A stretch of DNA of 64,000 nt from Isochrysis galbana (GCA_018136815.1 CM030932.1:7951628-8015627), one strand, 5' to 3'. Counted from the first letter of the stretch, positions 29,323 to 39,898 are shown. Translations and numbers: made by a program. Notes: generated by a model not told the origin, from the sequence alone.

Positions 29323-30159
29323 TCAGGAAGGTGAATCGTATGGATCGTGGTCTACTATCTCTCCATCCTCAAGGTCATCTTCTAGCAACCTTTGCGCCCG
29401 ATATTGCGGCGAAAGTAGCTTGTACTCTGACAGGAGTTGGCCGTGAGCGACTGCAGCAGCTGACTCTTCGTCCCAAGCAAGTTGCAGCATCGCAAGAGCA
29501 GCAAAGACCACGGAGAGGGAGAGCGCGTGCAGGGGCCGGTGTGCGACGATCCCGAGAGTCAGACCTGCTGCACTCCCCACAAACAGTTCAGCCTTGTACG
29601 GGCTAGAAGATGTTCCATGAATCAATGCAGACCCAAGGTGCGCCTCTAGAATGCCGAGAGCGGCGCAGAGGCCGGCGGCAAGCGGCCTGCGAGCAAGCAG
29701 CGCTGATAGGACACCAGTGGTCGAGCTTTGTTGGAGCGCAACGCCATCGAGTGTGAGCATTGCTAAAGAAATGGCGAGCAGGCTGGCTCCGCCTGCCGCA
29801 ACACGGGTGCTGCCTGGCGGCCGGCGAATAAGCACGGCGGCCGTGAACCCCACCCCAAGTGTAGTTAGCCAGCGCGATCGTAGGAGCTCGAGCTCCGCCA
29901 CCGCGCACGCACCATACGCCACCGGGGCCCACAGACGAAGAGCAGCCCCGCTGGCCAGGCAGCCAGCACGACCAGCGCCTGAGAGCGCTGACAGTCGGAG
30001 TAGCAGTGCGACCCATGCGCAGACAGCGGCCCTCAGTTCTGCGCGGTCGACCGAGCCCTCTGTTGGCTGGAGCAGCAGTACAGCCCCGCGCTCGGCGCAC
30101 AGGACTAGAGCAAGCGCGGCGTGGGCAAACAGCCGGCGCGCGGCCCCGACCTCGCGCAT
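29323..30159 (-). CDS. Multi-pass membrane protein, unknown function
   Basis: 278 residues, intron-free, starting MREVGAARRLFAHAALALVL. Successive hydrophobic segments: LFAHAALALVLCAE, AVCAWVALLLRLSAL, VAYGACAVAELELL, LGVGFTAAVLI, ASLLAISLAMLTLDG, LAAGLCAALGILEAHLG, GSAAGLTLGIVAH and LSLSVVFAALAMLQLAW. This gives about eight short helices. The tail is acidic (LLEDDLEDGEIVDHDPYDSP) and likely cytosolic. The pattern recalls small transporter-like proteins, but no signature motif is present and I do not assign a family. Confidence 0.55.
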   Translation of the reverse strand: MREVGAARRLFAHAALALVLCAERGAVLLLQPTEGSVDRAELRAAVCAWVALLLRLSALSGAGRAGCLASGAALRLWAPVAYGACAVAELELLRSRWLTTLGVGFTAAVLIRRPPGSTRVAAGGASLLAISLAMLTLDGVALQQSSTTGVLSALLARRPLAAGLCAALGILEAHLGSALIHGTSSSPYKAELFVGSAAGLTLGIVAHRPLHALSLSVVFAALAMLQLAWDEESAAAVAHGQLLSEYKLLSPQYRAQRLLEDDLEDGEIVDHDPYDSPS

Positions 30160-30599
30160 CGAGAGGGCAGTCAGTAGAGGTGTTTTTGCGGGGGTTCCAC
30201 TTGGGCTTCCCGACTTCCTGAACGATGACCATGTACTCCGTACTACTACCTAGCCAATTCCTAGCACAATTGTTCTCCCCCTCAGTATTTTGGCCCCTTG
30301 AGGCTTTAGGGCCCTGAGTCAGGCATTGTGCTATTGTGCTCAGCCCACATGTACTTGCTAGGCCTGCAACCAAAGGGTTGGGCGGCATTGAAGAGGGTTG
30401 TGTTGCTAACGCACCACGTGCCGGAGCCTGTACGGACTGTCAATATCGGGCACGTGCGCCGCGTGTATCCGCTACCCGCACGGCGACGGGCGCCTGCCGC
30501 CGCCGGCGATCGAGCGGCCGCGGCCGCGCTGGACTGGCCTGCAGCTCTTCTCGCTGCTGCTGCCGCCCAGCCTCTCGCTCGTGCGCGGCGCGCGCGAGA
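30160..30599. other. Intergenic upstream of the multi-pass gene
   Basis: GC-rich with GCGGCCGCGGCCGCG at about 30515-30529. No supported gene. Confidence 0.35.
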
Positions 30600-31055
30600 C
30601 TTACCGATTTTCCGGTGGGCGGAGCTCTCGCTCGCGCCCACCCCCTTCTCCGCGCTCTCTCTCCCCTCTCCCGCGGCACGCGCGATGGCGCGCCTACGAC
30701 AGGCCTCCAGCTGCCCTCTGGCGGCCCCTGGAGGCTCCTGGAGGCCAGCTCAGGGGGCAGAGGAGGCTGGGGCTGGGCCTTGGCCTCCCCTGCCTCTCCC
30801 TCGCTGGCGCTCCCGAGCCTCTGGGGCCCCCACGTTGCACCTGTCTGCCTGTCGACTAGGGGGGGAGGGGGGGTTGGAGCATTGGGCTACTGGTCACGAG
30901 GGGCCAGGATGGGCGAATGGGGCGAGCCTGTGGGGAAGGGGAGCCTGTGGGGAAGGGAGTGGGTCAGTAGGGCAGTGGTCTCCTGGCAAGCCATCAGGCA
31001 TGCCAGGAGGATGGGTGGTTCCTCCCCCATGGCAGGGGAGGAGTGGGAGTGGAGG
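30600..31055 (-). repeat. RE-A retroposon, left part of a split copy
   Basis: Matches complete RE-A from the ACTTACCGATTTTCCGGTG block to GCAGGGGAGGAGTGG. The missing head resumes at 32168, after a foreign insertion. It also has an internal duplication of GGGGAGCCTGTGGGGAAGGG near 30930-30955. Confidence 0.8.
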
Positions 31056-32167
31056 ATGAATAGAGAAAGCGGGGTGGAATCCACAGTGGCAAAGTACCAG
31101 TATAGGGGGTCAAATTCAAGAAATACATGGTACGATCAACCACCACCAGCCAGCAGGACGAGGCCAGACACGGCTCAAAAAAAAATACGTCGCCCCGACC
31201 CTCCCTGTCCGGACTCGAACCGCAGCCCTCGCCAGCCCAAAATCACACCACTCCGGACCGACCCCCCCCCGCTCCGGACCGCGCGTCCGGAGCGGCCCCC
31301 CGCCCCCCGCCCGATCCGTCTCTTTCTACAATCACCTTAAACAGCGCCGACCGCAGCACCTCTCCCACGAACGGCGGTGGCGCCCCCGGAGCGCTTCGCT
31401 GCCCGACCAGACCGCTTCGCCTCGCCGCCACATCGCCGCCACGGACACTCACACCACACCAGCCGCTATCGCCGCGCGCTCACTCCACAGCACGTCGCGC
31501 TCGACACGCTTCGATGGGCGGGCCGCGCCGCATCTCCGCCCGCCACCGAGCATCTGTGCTTGGAGCGTGCCGGCGCAGCGCCGCCGCGCCACTGGCCGTG
31601 AGCATGCCGCTCTGCTCTCGGGCGAGGCGCGCCCACCACAGCGATCGCAAATCTACTTTAGTCTTACCCTCGGGCAAGATCTAGTCTCGTGGTCGGTCCG
31701 GAGTTGAGGGGGGGTAGTCCGGAGTTGCGGCGTGTTCCCCAGACCCGCGCCTCACGGGCACGGCGGCAGGACGCAGTGCGGGGCAGGGCGCGGCTGGAAG
31801 CTGAGTGGGCAGGGACCTGGTGGGGTGCTGGCGGGGACCTGGTGGTGAGCTCCCTGGGAGCTCCCACTGGGTGTCACGCAGGGGCAGCAGGGGCCGCAGG
31901 AAGCAAAAGAATAACCCCGATTGAAATCCCTTGCCTTAGAATGGACTCTGGTCCGGTGGCCCAGTGGGGTGAGGCGCGGGTCTGGGCTGGCGAGGGCTGC
32001 GGTTCGAGTCCGGACAGGGAGGGTCGGGGCGACGTATTGTTTTTTGAGCCGTGTCTGGCCTCGTCCTGCTGGCTGGTGGTGGTTGATCGTACCATGTATT
32101 TCTTGAATTTGACCCCCCTATACTGGTACTTTGCCACTGTGGATTCCACCCCGCTTTCTCTATTCAT
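31056..32167. mobile_element. Insertion with 184/185-bp inverted arms inside RE-A
   Basis: Left arm 31056-31239 (ATGAATAGAGAAAGCGGGG...) is the near-perfect reverse complement of the right arm 31983-32167 (...CTCTATTCAT). The only differences seen are in the A-run. Between them lie about 740 bp of GC-rich sequence with no recognised gene. RE-A resumes immediately on both sides, so the whole block was inserted or assembled within an RE-A copy. No target duplication longer than a few G is visible. It is either a long-TIR fold-back element or two inverted SINE copies. Confidence 0.75.
31950..32020 (+). promoter_or_regulatory. tRNA-type Pol III promoter (A and B boxes) in the right arm region
   Basis: TGGCCCAGTGG (31957-31967) fits the A-box consensus and GGTTCGAGTCC (32001-32011) fits the B box exactly. 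Start-to-start spacing is 44, as in tRNA genes. A partial T stem forms but the acceptor stem does not, so this is a tRNA-derived SINE head rather than a functional tRNA. The left arm keeps the B box but its similarity ends before the A box. Confidence 0.7.
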
Positions 32168-32222
32168 GGGGGGGCTCGTGCCCCCCCATGGGTCAACCAA
32201 CCAAGCAGTATGAACTTAGTTG
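32168..32222 (-). repeat. RE-A head, right part of the split copy
   Basis: GGGGGGGCTCGTGCCCCCCC, ATGGGTCAACCA and TATGAACTTAGTTG, which is the RE-A head. It completes the copy whose body is at 30600-31055. Confidence 0.75.
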
Positions 32223-32716
32223 TGTTTAGGTGAGAAAAGACGGGGGGCGCCAGAGCCAGGAGGGAAGGGCCGCGGCTCGCCGCGGCCACTCGCTCGGGCG
32301 AGGGAGATTAGCGCTCTGGACCCCTAAACTCACGAGTGCCCCCCCCCCCCCTGGGTTGTTTTCCCCCAGCGTGGCCTCGAGGAGAGGGCGTGCTGGGGTG
32401 CGCAGGGTCGGTGCGTGTGCACTGGGGGGAGGACAAATATCGAGAGCAGGGGGCAGTGCCTCCTCCCCCCGGTGCCACTCGGACACCTGGCTCGTGGCTC
32501 GTCAGGACAGTGAGTGCCACGAGCCCCAACGCCAACGCCCCTACGGCCTACGTACGGGATTGCCGCTCGCCAGCCATTTCGCCATTTCACCCTTCCTCCC
32601 CTTTTCGTTCCCCATTGCACCACAAGTGGCCTTCTGTCTCCGGTGGGCGACGGAGACACGAGACACTCGATGCCGCGGCACCGTTGCGACGTCGCAACCT
32701 GTTTGACCGCCCTAGG
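32223..32716. other. GC-rich intergenic, no gene supported
   Basis: Frames are open on several strands, but none has recognisable protein character. Ends with the boundary motif GTTTGACCGCCCTAG (32701-32715). Confidence 0.35.
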
Positions 32717-32936
32717 AGAACGGATCACCGGGGGGGGGGGCGCGGGCCACCGGACACCGGACTATATCTAAGCCCTCCACCCCAATCCCCCTAGTAGTGT
32801 ACGGGGGGAGCCGCCTGATGGCGGGGGGGGAAGGGTCGGGGGAATGGGGGTGTAGAGAGTATGCTACGCGCTATTTGTAGTGGGTAGTGGTTCCATTCGC
32901 CGCGAGTGCGGTAAGAATATTAAAAGGTTTTTTTAC
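32717..32936 (+). repeat. RE-A 3' end, inverted, 5'-truncated
   Basis: Sense strand plus. Contains CATATCTAAGCC-like, AGTAGTGTACGGGGGGAGCC and CCGCGAGTGCGGTAAGAATA, ending in AAAAGG and seven T, as in complete copies. The body and head are missing. Confidence 0.75.
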
Positions 32937-33033
32937 TGGTAAATCCGTCAGGTGGGTCCTCGATTCTTCCGGGCTACGTACAAGGGTGCGGAGGGGGGTT
33001 TACAGACAGGGTGAAACGAATTTTGCGGCGGCG

Positions 33034-33984
33034 ATGGATTCCGCGACGAAGACGGGCTTTCTCCGCAAATCGGCGTCGGTGGGCACCTTCGCCAGGGCGG
33101 CCGGGTTACCCAGACCGGGCGCAGCCATGCCATATGATCCATACCTCGATGTGAAACGGCCATCTTCCTCGGGCATCAAGAGGCAACATGCCATCTGCCT
33201 GGCGCCGTCACCTTCCCTCGCTCCAGCGGGGTGGAAGTTGATGGACACCTGCACGGTGCCGAATGGATCAATGCGCAAAGCTGGATCCACTGCGCAAAAG
33301 AGCGAGATATACACGCCTCTTGCACGCCGATCTCATGTAGTGAAGACTCCGATCGGAGGCATGAAAGCTGAGCCAGTGGAGCAGGCGCGTTGTTGCCTTG
33401 CAGCCCAACTGTCGCCTGGGCCATCCTAGCACTCCCCCCATGTCTCACCGTGCGTGGCGTCTTCGTGTGCGCACAGGTGGCAAGCACTATTTTTGCTCTC
33501 CAGCGTTCGCGCCGGCTCCCTCCCTCCATCTCTGCGAGCAACCTTCACTCTGTTCGGCAGCCCTACCAGAGCTCTGTGCCAACATATACTGGTCAAGCTG
33601 GTCCCATGCGCTTACAGGTACGCTCGCACTCAGTATCTTGGCCTAACAGTCCTGGAATCTCAATCCCTCACAACTCGTTCACAACTCCAATTGCACCGCT
33701 CGACACACAACTTTATCCTCGCCCAACCCCATCTCGCCAATTCCCATGTGGTGTGTTTGCTTTGTTAGACCGGCTTCATTGATCCACCTCGAACAATGAG
33801 CTCCTCAAGGTCTGTGTCACCCCTCTCACACATTCCCGATGGACCACGCACCCCGGACGAGATATTTGGGTCGTCTTCACGCGCATTGAAGTGGGACCAT
33901 TGCCAAAAGATGCCATCGCCAATGCCCAAAGTTTGGCTGGAGCCTATCAAGAAGGAGGAGTCTCGTCGCCGCCTCAATTTTTGA
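33034..33984 (+). CDS. Three-exon protein, unknown function
   Basis: Exon 1 33034-33336 (start MDSATKTGFLRKSASVGTFA; GTAGTG donor), exon 2 33477-33617 (CGCACAG acceptor, TTACAG|GTACGC donor), exon 3 33769-33984 (TTTGTTAG acceptor). All phases are zero, giving about 219 residues. The protein is basic and Ser/Pro-rich, with motifs such as SIRQP-like HSVRQPYQSSVPTYTG, SRSVSPLSHIPDGPRTPDEI and ALKWDHCQKMPSPMPKVW. No membrane segment is seen. Multiple SP/TP sites suggest phosphorylation. No family is recognised. Exon 1 could alternatively read on to 33429. The clean exon 2 and exon 3 borders support a real gene. Confidence 0.5.
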
Positions 33985-34734
33985 ATCGGTTGTTCTCATA
34001 TGATGCTTCACTTGTAAAGGCAGCTATGAGTGGGGTGAACAGCTCTTGGTGCGTACACGATGAGACTCACTCTTCTAGTTTCGTGCACAGAGCTGTGCCA
34101 ACTAACGCAGATGTCTTGTAGGCACTGCTAGGGAGGTTCGTCGCATCTCATCAAGGCAAGTTCCAAGAGAAGATATTCTACCACATCCAGGCGAATAGCC
34201 ATACACAAATGCTCGTCGGCCATCAGCTTGTGCAGACGCTGAAGGTACAACACCCGATGATTCGCTGATGTCCTTGAAGACTCGGCGAGGCATGTGAAAT
34301 GCAGCCCTGCATTACCACGCCGTCTCGCGGAACCTAGTGAGTCTCCGTGAAAGGCTTTGCCTTCCAAGGGGAAGAGCAATTTGGACCTGGCACAAGCGAA
34401 CTTGTCCGCACTCCTTCGTCGAGGTCTGCCCTCAAAGTGGCACTCATCTTAAGCTCATTCTTGAACCCAGCTAGTTTAGAATGAAATGTATCAACACACG
34501 GAGATCCACCTCCTCAGAGCGCCCGCCAGAGAGGAGAGAGGTGAAGCTCTGCAGCGTTGATGATATGCAAGCATATCACGGAAGGCGTGTCACATAGCAT
34601 GCGAGCTGTATCTGGTCTTCGATGGATTGCGTGGCTTAAATCCTGTTTGGTTGGCCCGAGAGCTTGTCCATCACGGGCACGGTCCCGAAGTGAGGATTGC
34701 GGTGCGGAAATACACTTTTACTTAGAAGTTTAAA
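33985..34734. other. Downstream region, no gene recognised
   Basis: Moderately AT-rich with short frames only. Confidence 0.35.
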
Positions 34735-34778
34735 TACACTATACCCTTAGAAGTTAAAATAGTGTTTGATCGCCCTAG
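34735..34778 (-). repeat. LINE-boundary fragment
   Basis: ACCCTTAGAAGTTAAAATAG followed by TGTTTGATCGCCCTAG, nearly identical to 23224-23262. A short decayed copy of the same terminus. Confidence 0.6.
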
Positions 34779-35829
34779 GGGTAAGGGCTCCGTTGCCGTC
34801 GAGGGCACGGTCCCACACGGTTGAAGGGGCGCAACGAAGACTACCGGTAGTCTTAAAGACAACGACTTCACCTTGTCATAACTAGGTCAAATTAGCACCC
34901 TAATCTGTATTTTTTGCGCCCAGGCAGCTAATATGGTCACTATCTAATAGGCCCCTAGCATAAATATTAAGAATTCGAACGCGAAATTCGATTTTTTTGT
35001 ATACAAATATTGAAGACTACAGAAATTGACGTTGAACGACTCGCGGGCAGATTCACACAGACAGACTCACAGGGCAGCTGAGACGCCGGGCCCGGTGGAT
35101 TGGGGCCCTCACAAGCACTCCCGATAGACTCGCCGCGAGGGTCGACCTGACCGCGACGAAATCACGCTCGCTATCGGCATCTGAAGTCGGGCTCCAGACG
35201 CCCTTTCGCGCGCTGCCAACGCGACCCGCAGTGGGGGACATGGCGCGCGCGGCAGGGTGCTTCCGCGGCGCATGCAGCCACCTGAGACCCTGACACGAGG
35301 ACTGGCGCCAAAGAAGCGCCTTTCACACCAAATGATGCCCCCCCACACCAGCTGGCGCGCTGGCGTGAGCATTTCCTGCAGAGCGGCCGGCATTTGCCGG
35401 CCCCTTGACGAACGCCAACGCGACGGGCCCCACCGGGACCGCCGCGGAAGTGGGCAGTGGACCCATGCGGATGCATCCGCGCCCATCCCAACCCCTAAGT
35501 ATGCCTGGCAGAGGAGCCCTGGCCGGTGGCCCATCGGACAACCCTCTCCGAGGCAACATCGCAGTGGGCCGAAGTGGCCTTTTTCAGAGTCCGTTTGCGC
35601 ACATGAGAAACCGGGTGTTTACGTGAGAATCAAATGGTTTTGTTGTCGTCCTTACTAACATTAAAATAGTTTTGTTTTGACCTTTTTTGAGGTATTTTAG
35701 CACATTATCAGAGTCATATAGCATAGATATGACCATTGGTCGCTCATATGACATCGTATACGCACAGACACCATATATATGACGCTCGACGCCATTTATG
35801 CGACGTTTTGATCGATTGGAGGTGGCAAA
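34779..35829. other. Intergenic, no gene supported
   Basis: AT-rich 34860-35040, GC-rich 35080-35560 with overlapping frames on both strands, then AT-rich again. I cannot choose a coding strand. A short frame at 35405-35626 (+) is possible but featureless. Confidence 0.3.
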
Positions 35830-35902
35830 TCACCGTCCGTAGAACGTTGAAACGTGATCGCTAAACGCTGAAACGTGATCACGCACACGCACACGCTCGC
35901 AA

Positions 35903-36223
35903 CTAGTCGTCATCACAGGGCATGCAATCTGGCATATACATAGCGGGATGATAATTGGCGCTGCGACTACGCTTGTTGCCGCCGCGGCCCGGTCGCTTGG
36001 GGTCTCCCCGAGGATACCAATTTGGGAATCGCTCATGCGTGGCAGCGCACTCTTTGCGAATGCCCTTACGATTTTGGCTGACGCAAACCGGCACGAGGCC
36101 GTTACCGGGCGTACTGCAGATGCTGCAAGCGGTCGAGGTATGCATGCCGCAATACATGCATTTCTGCTGGCGGCTGCCGCCCGCCAAGACATACAAATTG
36201 ATCTGGTTGAAGGGGGTCAGCAC
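35903..36223 (-). pseudogene. Cys-rich transposase-type C-terminus
   Basis: A minus-strand frame reads ...QQKCMYCGMHTSTACSICST, then PVCVSQN and CAATHERF, then a basic tail. The C-x2-C...C-x2-C...C...C-x3-H pattern resembles the Cys-rich C-terminal domain of piggyBac-type transposases. It is not continuous in frame with the SANT-like gene just upstream. Decayed or a terminal exon. Confidence 0.4.
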
Positions 36224-36239
36224 GTGGTTGCGTCCGTCT

Positions 36240-36882
36240 GCTGTGCAAGGATATGCGGCTCAGCGCCTTGTATGCAGCTTTCGCTGCCGCATCTTGCGCG
36301 CGGTGCACCGAGTGCTCTGCCGCCTGAGCCGCCTTGCGGTCGGCTGTTGCCTCTGCCGCCTCGCGCATGAGGCAGTGCACGTCGATGATGAGCGCCTGAT
36401 ACTCGGTGAGCTTCGCCTCGTTCTTCGTACCGCAGGTGTCCGTGGCGGTGTCCACCTCGATGGGCTCTTTCTGCTCCTTGCCGGACGTGTACAAGTGACT
36501 CTCCGCCTACGCGTGGGCACGCGGGTCGAAGGTAGGGGGTCGGTTGCGCAAGGAGTTGATGCGGGGCTGTGAATGCAAGCAAGGCAAGGGATGTGCATGC
36601 CCACCCTCCTATCCACCCCTTGCTCACCTGCACCCAGCCCCTCACAGACGTGATGACCGAGGTGTACGTGGACGTGATGGGGTTGTCCTTGAACTCCGGG
36701 GCATGCATGTTGAGCAAGGGGATGATGCCGGTCTCCGCGTTGGTCCACACGTCGAGCTGCGACACGAAGTCATCCACGGCCTTCGAGCCCTTCGCCGTCA
36801 TGAAGGCGTTCTTGCCCGTGGCGACGATCTGCGTGAGCAACGCCACCTTCTTCTCGTCTGTCCATTGGTATCGCACACGCTT
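36240..36882 (-). CDS. SANT/MADF-like DNA-binding protein, partial
   Basis: Minus-strand exon from about 36882 (after a CTTGTGCGCAG acceptor): AKRVRYQWTDEKKVALLTQI, VATGKNAF, VDDFVSQLDVW, ending at ...SVRGWVQ with a GTGAGC donor near 36640. A second exon (about 36505-36240) contains YTSGKEQKEPIEVDTATDTC and a long Ala-rich helix (MREAAEATADRKAAQAAEHS). The first part has the Trp-anchored three-helix look of Myb/SANT/MADF domains. Such domains occur both in host regulators and in the accessory ORF of Harbinger-type transposons. The start exon is not found. Confidence 0.45.
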
Positions 36883-36939
36883 GGCCTGCGCACAAGCAGC
36901 GTGGGTGCATGGAGAGGGAGGGTGAGGGAGAGGCATTCA

Positions 36940-37384
36940 TCACGCAGGGCTCGGGCCGCGACGCCTTGCACTGGGCCCGTGGCAGGTGCGGGGACGACGA
37001 GAAGCGGCGTGGCAACGGTGGGGCAGCGGCGCGCCTTCTCCATTGTTGAGGTGCGGCGGAGTCCTCAATAGCGCCTCACTGCGCTTATTTATTGAAACGG
37101 TCCCAATAGACATCTCCACAGCGCGACTTGTTGAGAGGCGCTGTGGAGACCCTCTTGAGACCTTGTTGCGGCCGTGCAAAAACCCTCGAATAGCAATAGC
37201 AACAGCACAAAGGAGTCCCACAGTAAAAAGAAAAAGAAAACTCTCACGGGTGGGGGGAATGATGCCCATCACTCGTCACTCTTCACCCCGTAAAATCGTG
37301 AAATCGAGGCTCGCGAGGAGCCGTAAAGCGTGAGGAACGCCGTGAGAATGGGCTCGAACGAATACCTAGCTAGATGGGAAAGAA
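36940..37384. other. Intergenic, no gene recognised
   Basis: Mixed composition, with short direct repeats. Upstream of the SANT-like gene. Nothing supportable. Confidence 0.35.
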
Positions 37385-38145
37385 GAGAGGGGAGCGAGAA
37401 TCGGATGTAGCCGAGGCGGGACGGGCCGCCCGCGGGGAGAGGGGGGGAAGGATGAAAAGGCGAGAGAGAGAGAGGGGCCGGCACGCACTCTCCCATCTCT
37501 GGACCGCCCATCCGCCCATCTTTGATATCCCCGGGAGCTTTACGTGGGGGGGGGGGGGGAAGAATTGGTTGCCCCCTCTTCTCGCCTCCTTATTTCGCCG
37601 CCCTTCATCTTCCCCTCGCGCGCGGGTTTGTTGCGCTTGTTTGTGTGGCATCGGTTCGGTCAGCCGCACAATGAAGAGGGAAATACACTAATTTGGGGTT
37701 TTACTTCGGAGATGGCAGAGCCTACACGACGAGCTTCTGTAACCCGGGAGTCGCGAACGCGGTCTGAGCCTTACGGAAGAGGAGGCGAACATCTTCCCAC
37801 TTCTCCTTCCTGGCCGCAAGCTCGCCTTGTGTTGTGGAAGAGGTGAGAAGAGATGAGAATCTGTGGGCGAGGTTTTTGTTTGTGTGGCACCTCGGTTCGG
37901 CCCGGAGATCAGGAGAAAGAAGAGAGGAGGCGAGAAGAGGGGGCAACCAATTCTTCCCCCCCCCCCCCAAGTAAAGAGCGAAGCTCCCGGAGATATCAAA
38001 GATGGGCGGATGATGATGGGCGGTCCACAGATGGGAGAGTGCGTGCCGGCCCCTCTCTCTCTCGCCTTTTCAACCTTTCCCCCCCCCCTCTCCCCGCGGC
38101 CCGTCCCGCCTCGGCTACATCCGATTCTCGCTCATCTCTCCCCTT
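37385..38145. repeat. Inverted repeat pair upstream of the UBL-AN1 gene
   Basis: Left arm 37385-37598 and right arm 37920-38145 are inverted copies of one sequence, with a few small insertions. Shared blocks: GAATCGGATGTAGCCGAGGC, GGCCGGCACGCACTCTCCCA, ATCTTTGATAT, and GAAGAATTGGTTGCCCCCTC next to a G/C homopolymer. About 320 bp separate them, including a direct repeat of TTTGTTTGTGTGGCA. No terminal duplication is visible. Confidence 0.8.
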
Positions 38146-38391
38146 CGCCCTTCGTTCCCCCTCCCCTCTCCCTTCCCCCGCCCACTCTCACCCCTACGCA
38201 CCCATAACCCCGCCACGCCCCCCGCCCCCCCCCCCCCCGTCCATCGTCCCCGCCACTCCCGTCACCCCCTTGCGTCAGCACTTCGCCCCAACGGTCTGCG
38301 AGCTAACGAACGCATCACACGTCAGCCTGTCCGCGTGCTCCTCGCCCCGCCTCACGCCGCCCACGAGCCCAAGCCACCTGGCAGCCGCCTG

Positions 38392-39723
38392 ATGGAGCTC
38401 TCTCTCCCGCTGCCTCTGCCTGAGCTGGCCCATGCCCTCGCCACTCGACGCCGAGTAAGCGCAAAGCACATGGGCGGGACGGTACACGTGGACGTTGCTG
38501 CCACCGGTACAGTAGAGGAGCTGCGAGCCTCCTTTGCCCACGCCATCGGCAAGCCTGCCGAGAGCCTCATACTTGTGAGTGCTGGTCGGAAGCTCAACAA
38601 CGACAGACTCCTACGCGACGCCCTGCCATCCGAGGTGCCGCTCATGCTGCTCTGCCGTAGTCCAGCGCCGCAGCCCCGGTTGACACTATACGATCATCGG
38701 CGCAGCACGGTGGTCCGTGGCGTCGAGGTCCCCACCGGAGCGAGTGTGGCAGAGTTGATTGCTCTTGCACGACGTGAGCTTGCCTTCCCGATCTCAATCC
38801 TGAACGCCTCGCTGTACTCGTCCCACCTCAATATGCTCCTGGATCCGGACCGGCTCGTTGCGGACTACAGACTCCCTCACCTATCGTCTGCCTATCTCAT
38901 GCCCGGCGCAAGCACCCGCATCGTCCCGTTAGTCCCTTCGCGCCTACGTCCTGCTAGCGCCGAATTTGCTGAGAATATCTCTCATCTTACTCCACCACCA
39001 AGCCCGCTGTTGAAGTCGGCCAGCTCTTCGTCTTCATCTGGCTCGCTGATATCCACCACGCACCAACGGTCCATTCGCATCGGCATAGAGAGCTTAGGAT
39101 CAGGACATACTATAGGCGTGCAGTATAGCCGGCCAGCGACGTGTTCTGTTGCCTCGGGTCGTGAGCCAACTCAAATGGGGAGTTATTCCAAGAAAGTCTG
39201 TAGCGATCAGTTTGAGAGCGGTAGCTGCTCGGCTCCTTGCCCCCTCCGTGAGCAATCAACCATGCCCGTTGGCCGCGCGACCGTTGAGCCTCGAACTTCC
39301 ATCTCGCGAATGCGCTGTCCGCTCCCGCTCGTCCTTGATGACGCTGTCACCCAACTGAGCTGTTGGACATGCGAGATGACCAACAGTGTATCCCTCGAGC
39401 GGGATGTTGACCTTTTGGTCACTGCTGCTCCTTGTGCACCTGTACCAGTCCGAGTATCCAATCACGGGAGCATACCTATCATCCCCACTCCAGTGCGGGA
39501 GGCTGGATCGGGTGCTGTGACAGCGCAAAGGCTTAGCTGCCGCGCCTGCATGCGGACACGCAATGCCATGTGGCACGAGCAAGGCATGTGCAAGTGCCGT
39601 CAGGTCTTCTGCTCAGCGCATCTCTTCTCGCATGAATGTGCCTTTGATCATCGGCGCAAGCAGAGAGAGTGGATCTTTGCTACCAACCCGAAGGTGGCGC
39701 CGGCAAAGCTAGAGGGCTTCTAA
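38392..39723 (+). CDS. Ubiquitin-like and AN1 zinc-finger protein (ZFAND4-like layout)
   Basis: 443 residues from the ATG at 38392; an in-frame ATG at 38335 would add 19. N-terminal ubiquitin-like fold: GGTVHVDVAATGTVEELRAS, FAHAIGKPAESLILVSAGRK, LNNDRLLRDALPSEVPLMLL. A second possibly ubiquitin-like stretch follows (LTLYDHRRSTVVRGVEVPTG). The middle about 250 residues are Ser-rich and disordered. At the C-terminus an AN1-type finger: CRACMRTRNAMWHEQGMCKC, then RQVFCSAHLFSHECAFDHRR, giving CxxC...CxC...CxxH...HxC..DH. AN1 proteins with UBL domains bind ubiquitin and proteasome/p97 components in stress response, which is family knowledge. Spacing between the Zn-binding His residues is short compared with the usual AN1. 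No TM. Confidence 0.8.
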   Translation: MELSLPLPLPELAHALATRRRVSAKHMGGTVHVDVAATGTVEELRASFAHAIGKPAESLILVSAGRKLNNDRLLRDALPSEVPLMLLCRSPAPQPRLTLYDHRRSTVVRGVEVPTGASVAELIALARRELAFPISILNASLYSSHLNMLLDPDRLVADYRLPHLSSAYLMPGASTRIVPLVPSRLRPASAEFAENISHLTPPPSPLLKSASSSSSSGSLISTTHQRSIRIGIESLGSGHTIGVQYSRPATCSVASGREPTQMGSYSKKVCSDQFESGSCSAPCPLREQSTMPVGRATVEPRTSISRMRCPLPLVLDDAVTQLSCWTCEMTNSVSLERDVDLLVTAAPCAPVPVRVSNHGSIPIIPTPVREAGSGAVTAQRLSCRACMRTRNAMWHEQGMCKCRQVFCSAHLFSHECAFDHRRKQREWIFATNPKVAPAKLEGF

Positions 39724-39894
39724 ATTGGCCCGGACTTCTGCACACCGTATCGCCGTTCTCGGTGGATGTGCAAAAATGCCACTGCCCTTCTAAGACGACA
39801 ATCCCCATCCGGGCTGCAACGAGTTTGGGGTAGTTCGTGCCCTGTGTATAGAGCGGTCATGTTAGTCGTGGCTTGGCGGGTTGGTGCAAGGCTA
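39724..39894. other. Short spacer 3' of the UBL-AN1 gene
   Basis: No feature apart from sequence leading into the repeat at 39899. Confidence 0.3.
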
Positions 39895-39898
39895 TTGG

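Noticed and set aside
31950-32022. A tRNA gene
   Set aside because: A and B boxes fit, but the acceptor stem does not pair and part of the sequence is repeated in the inverted arm. Better explained as a tRNA-derived SINE head.
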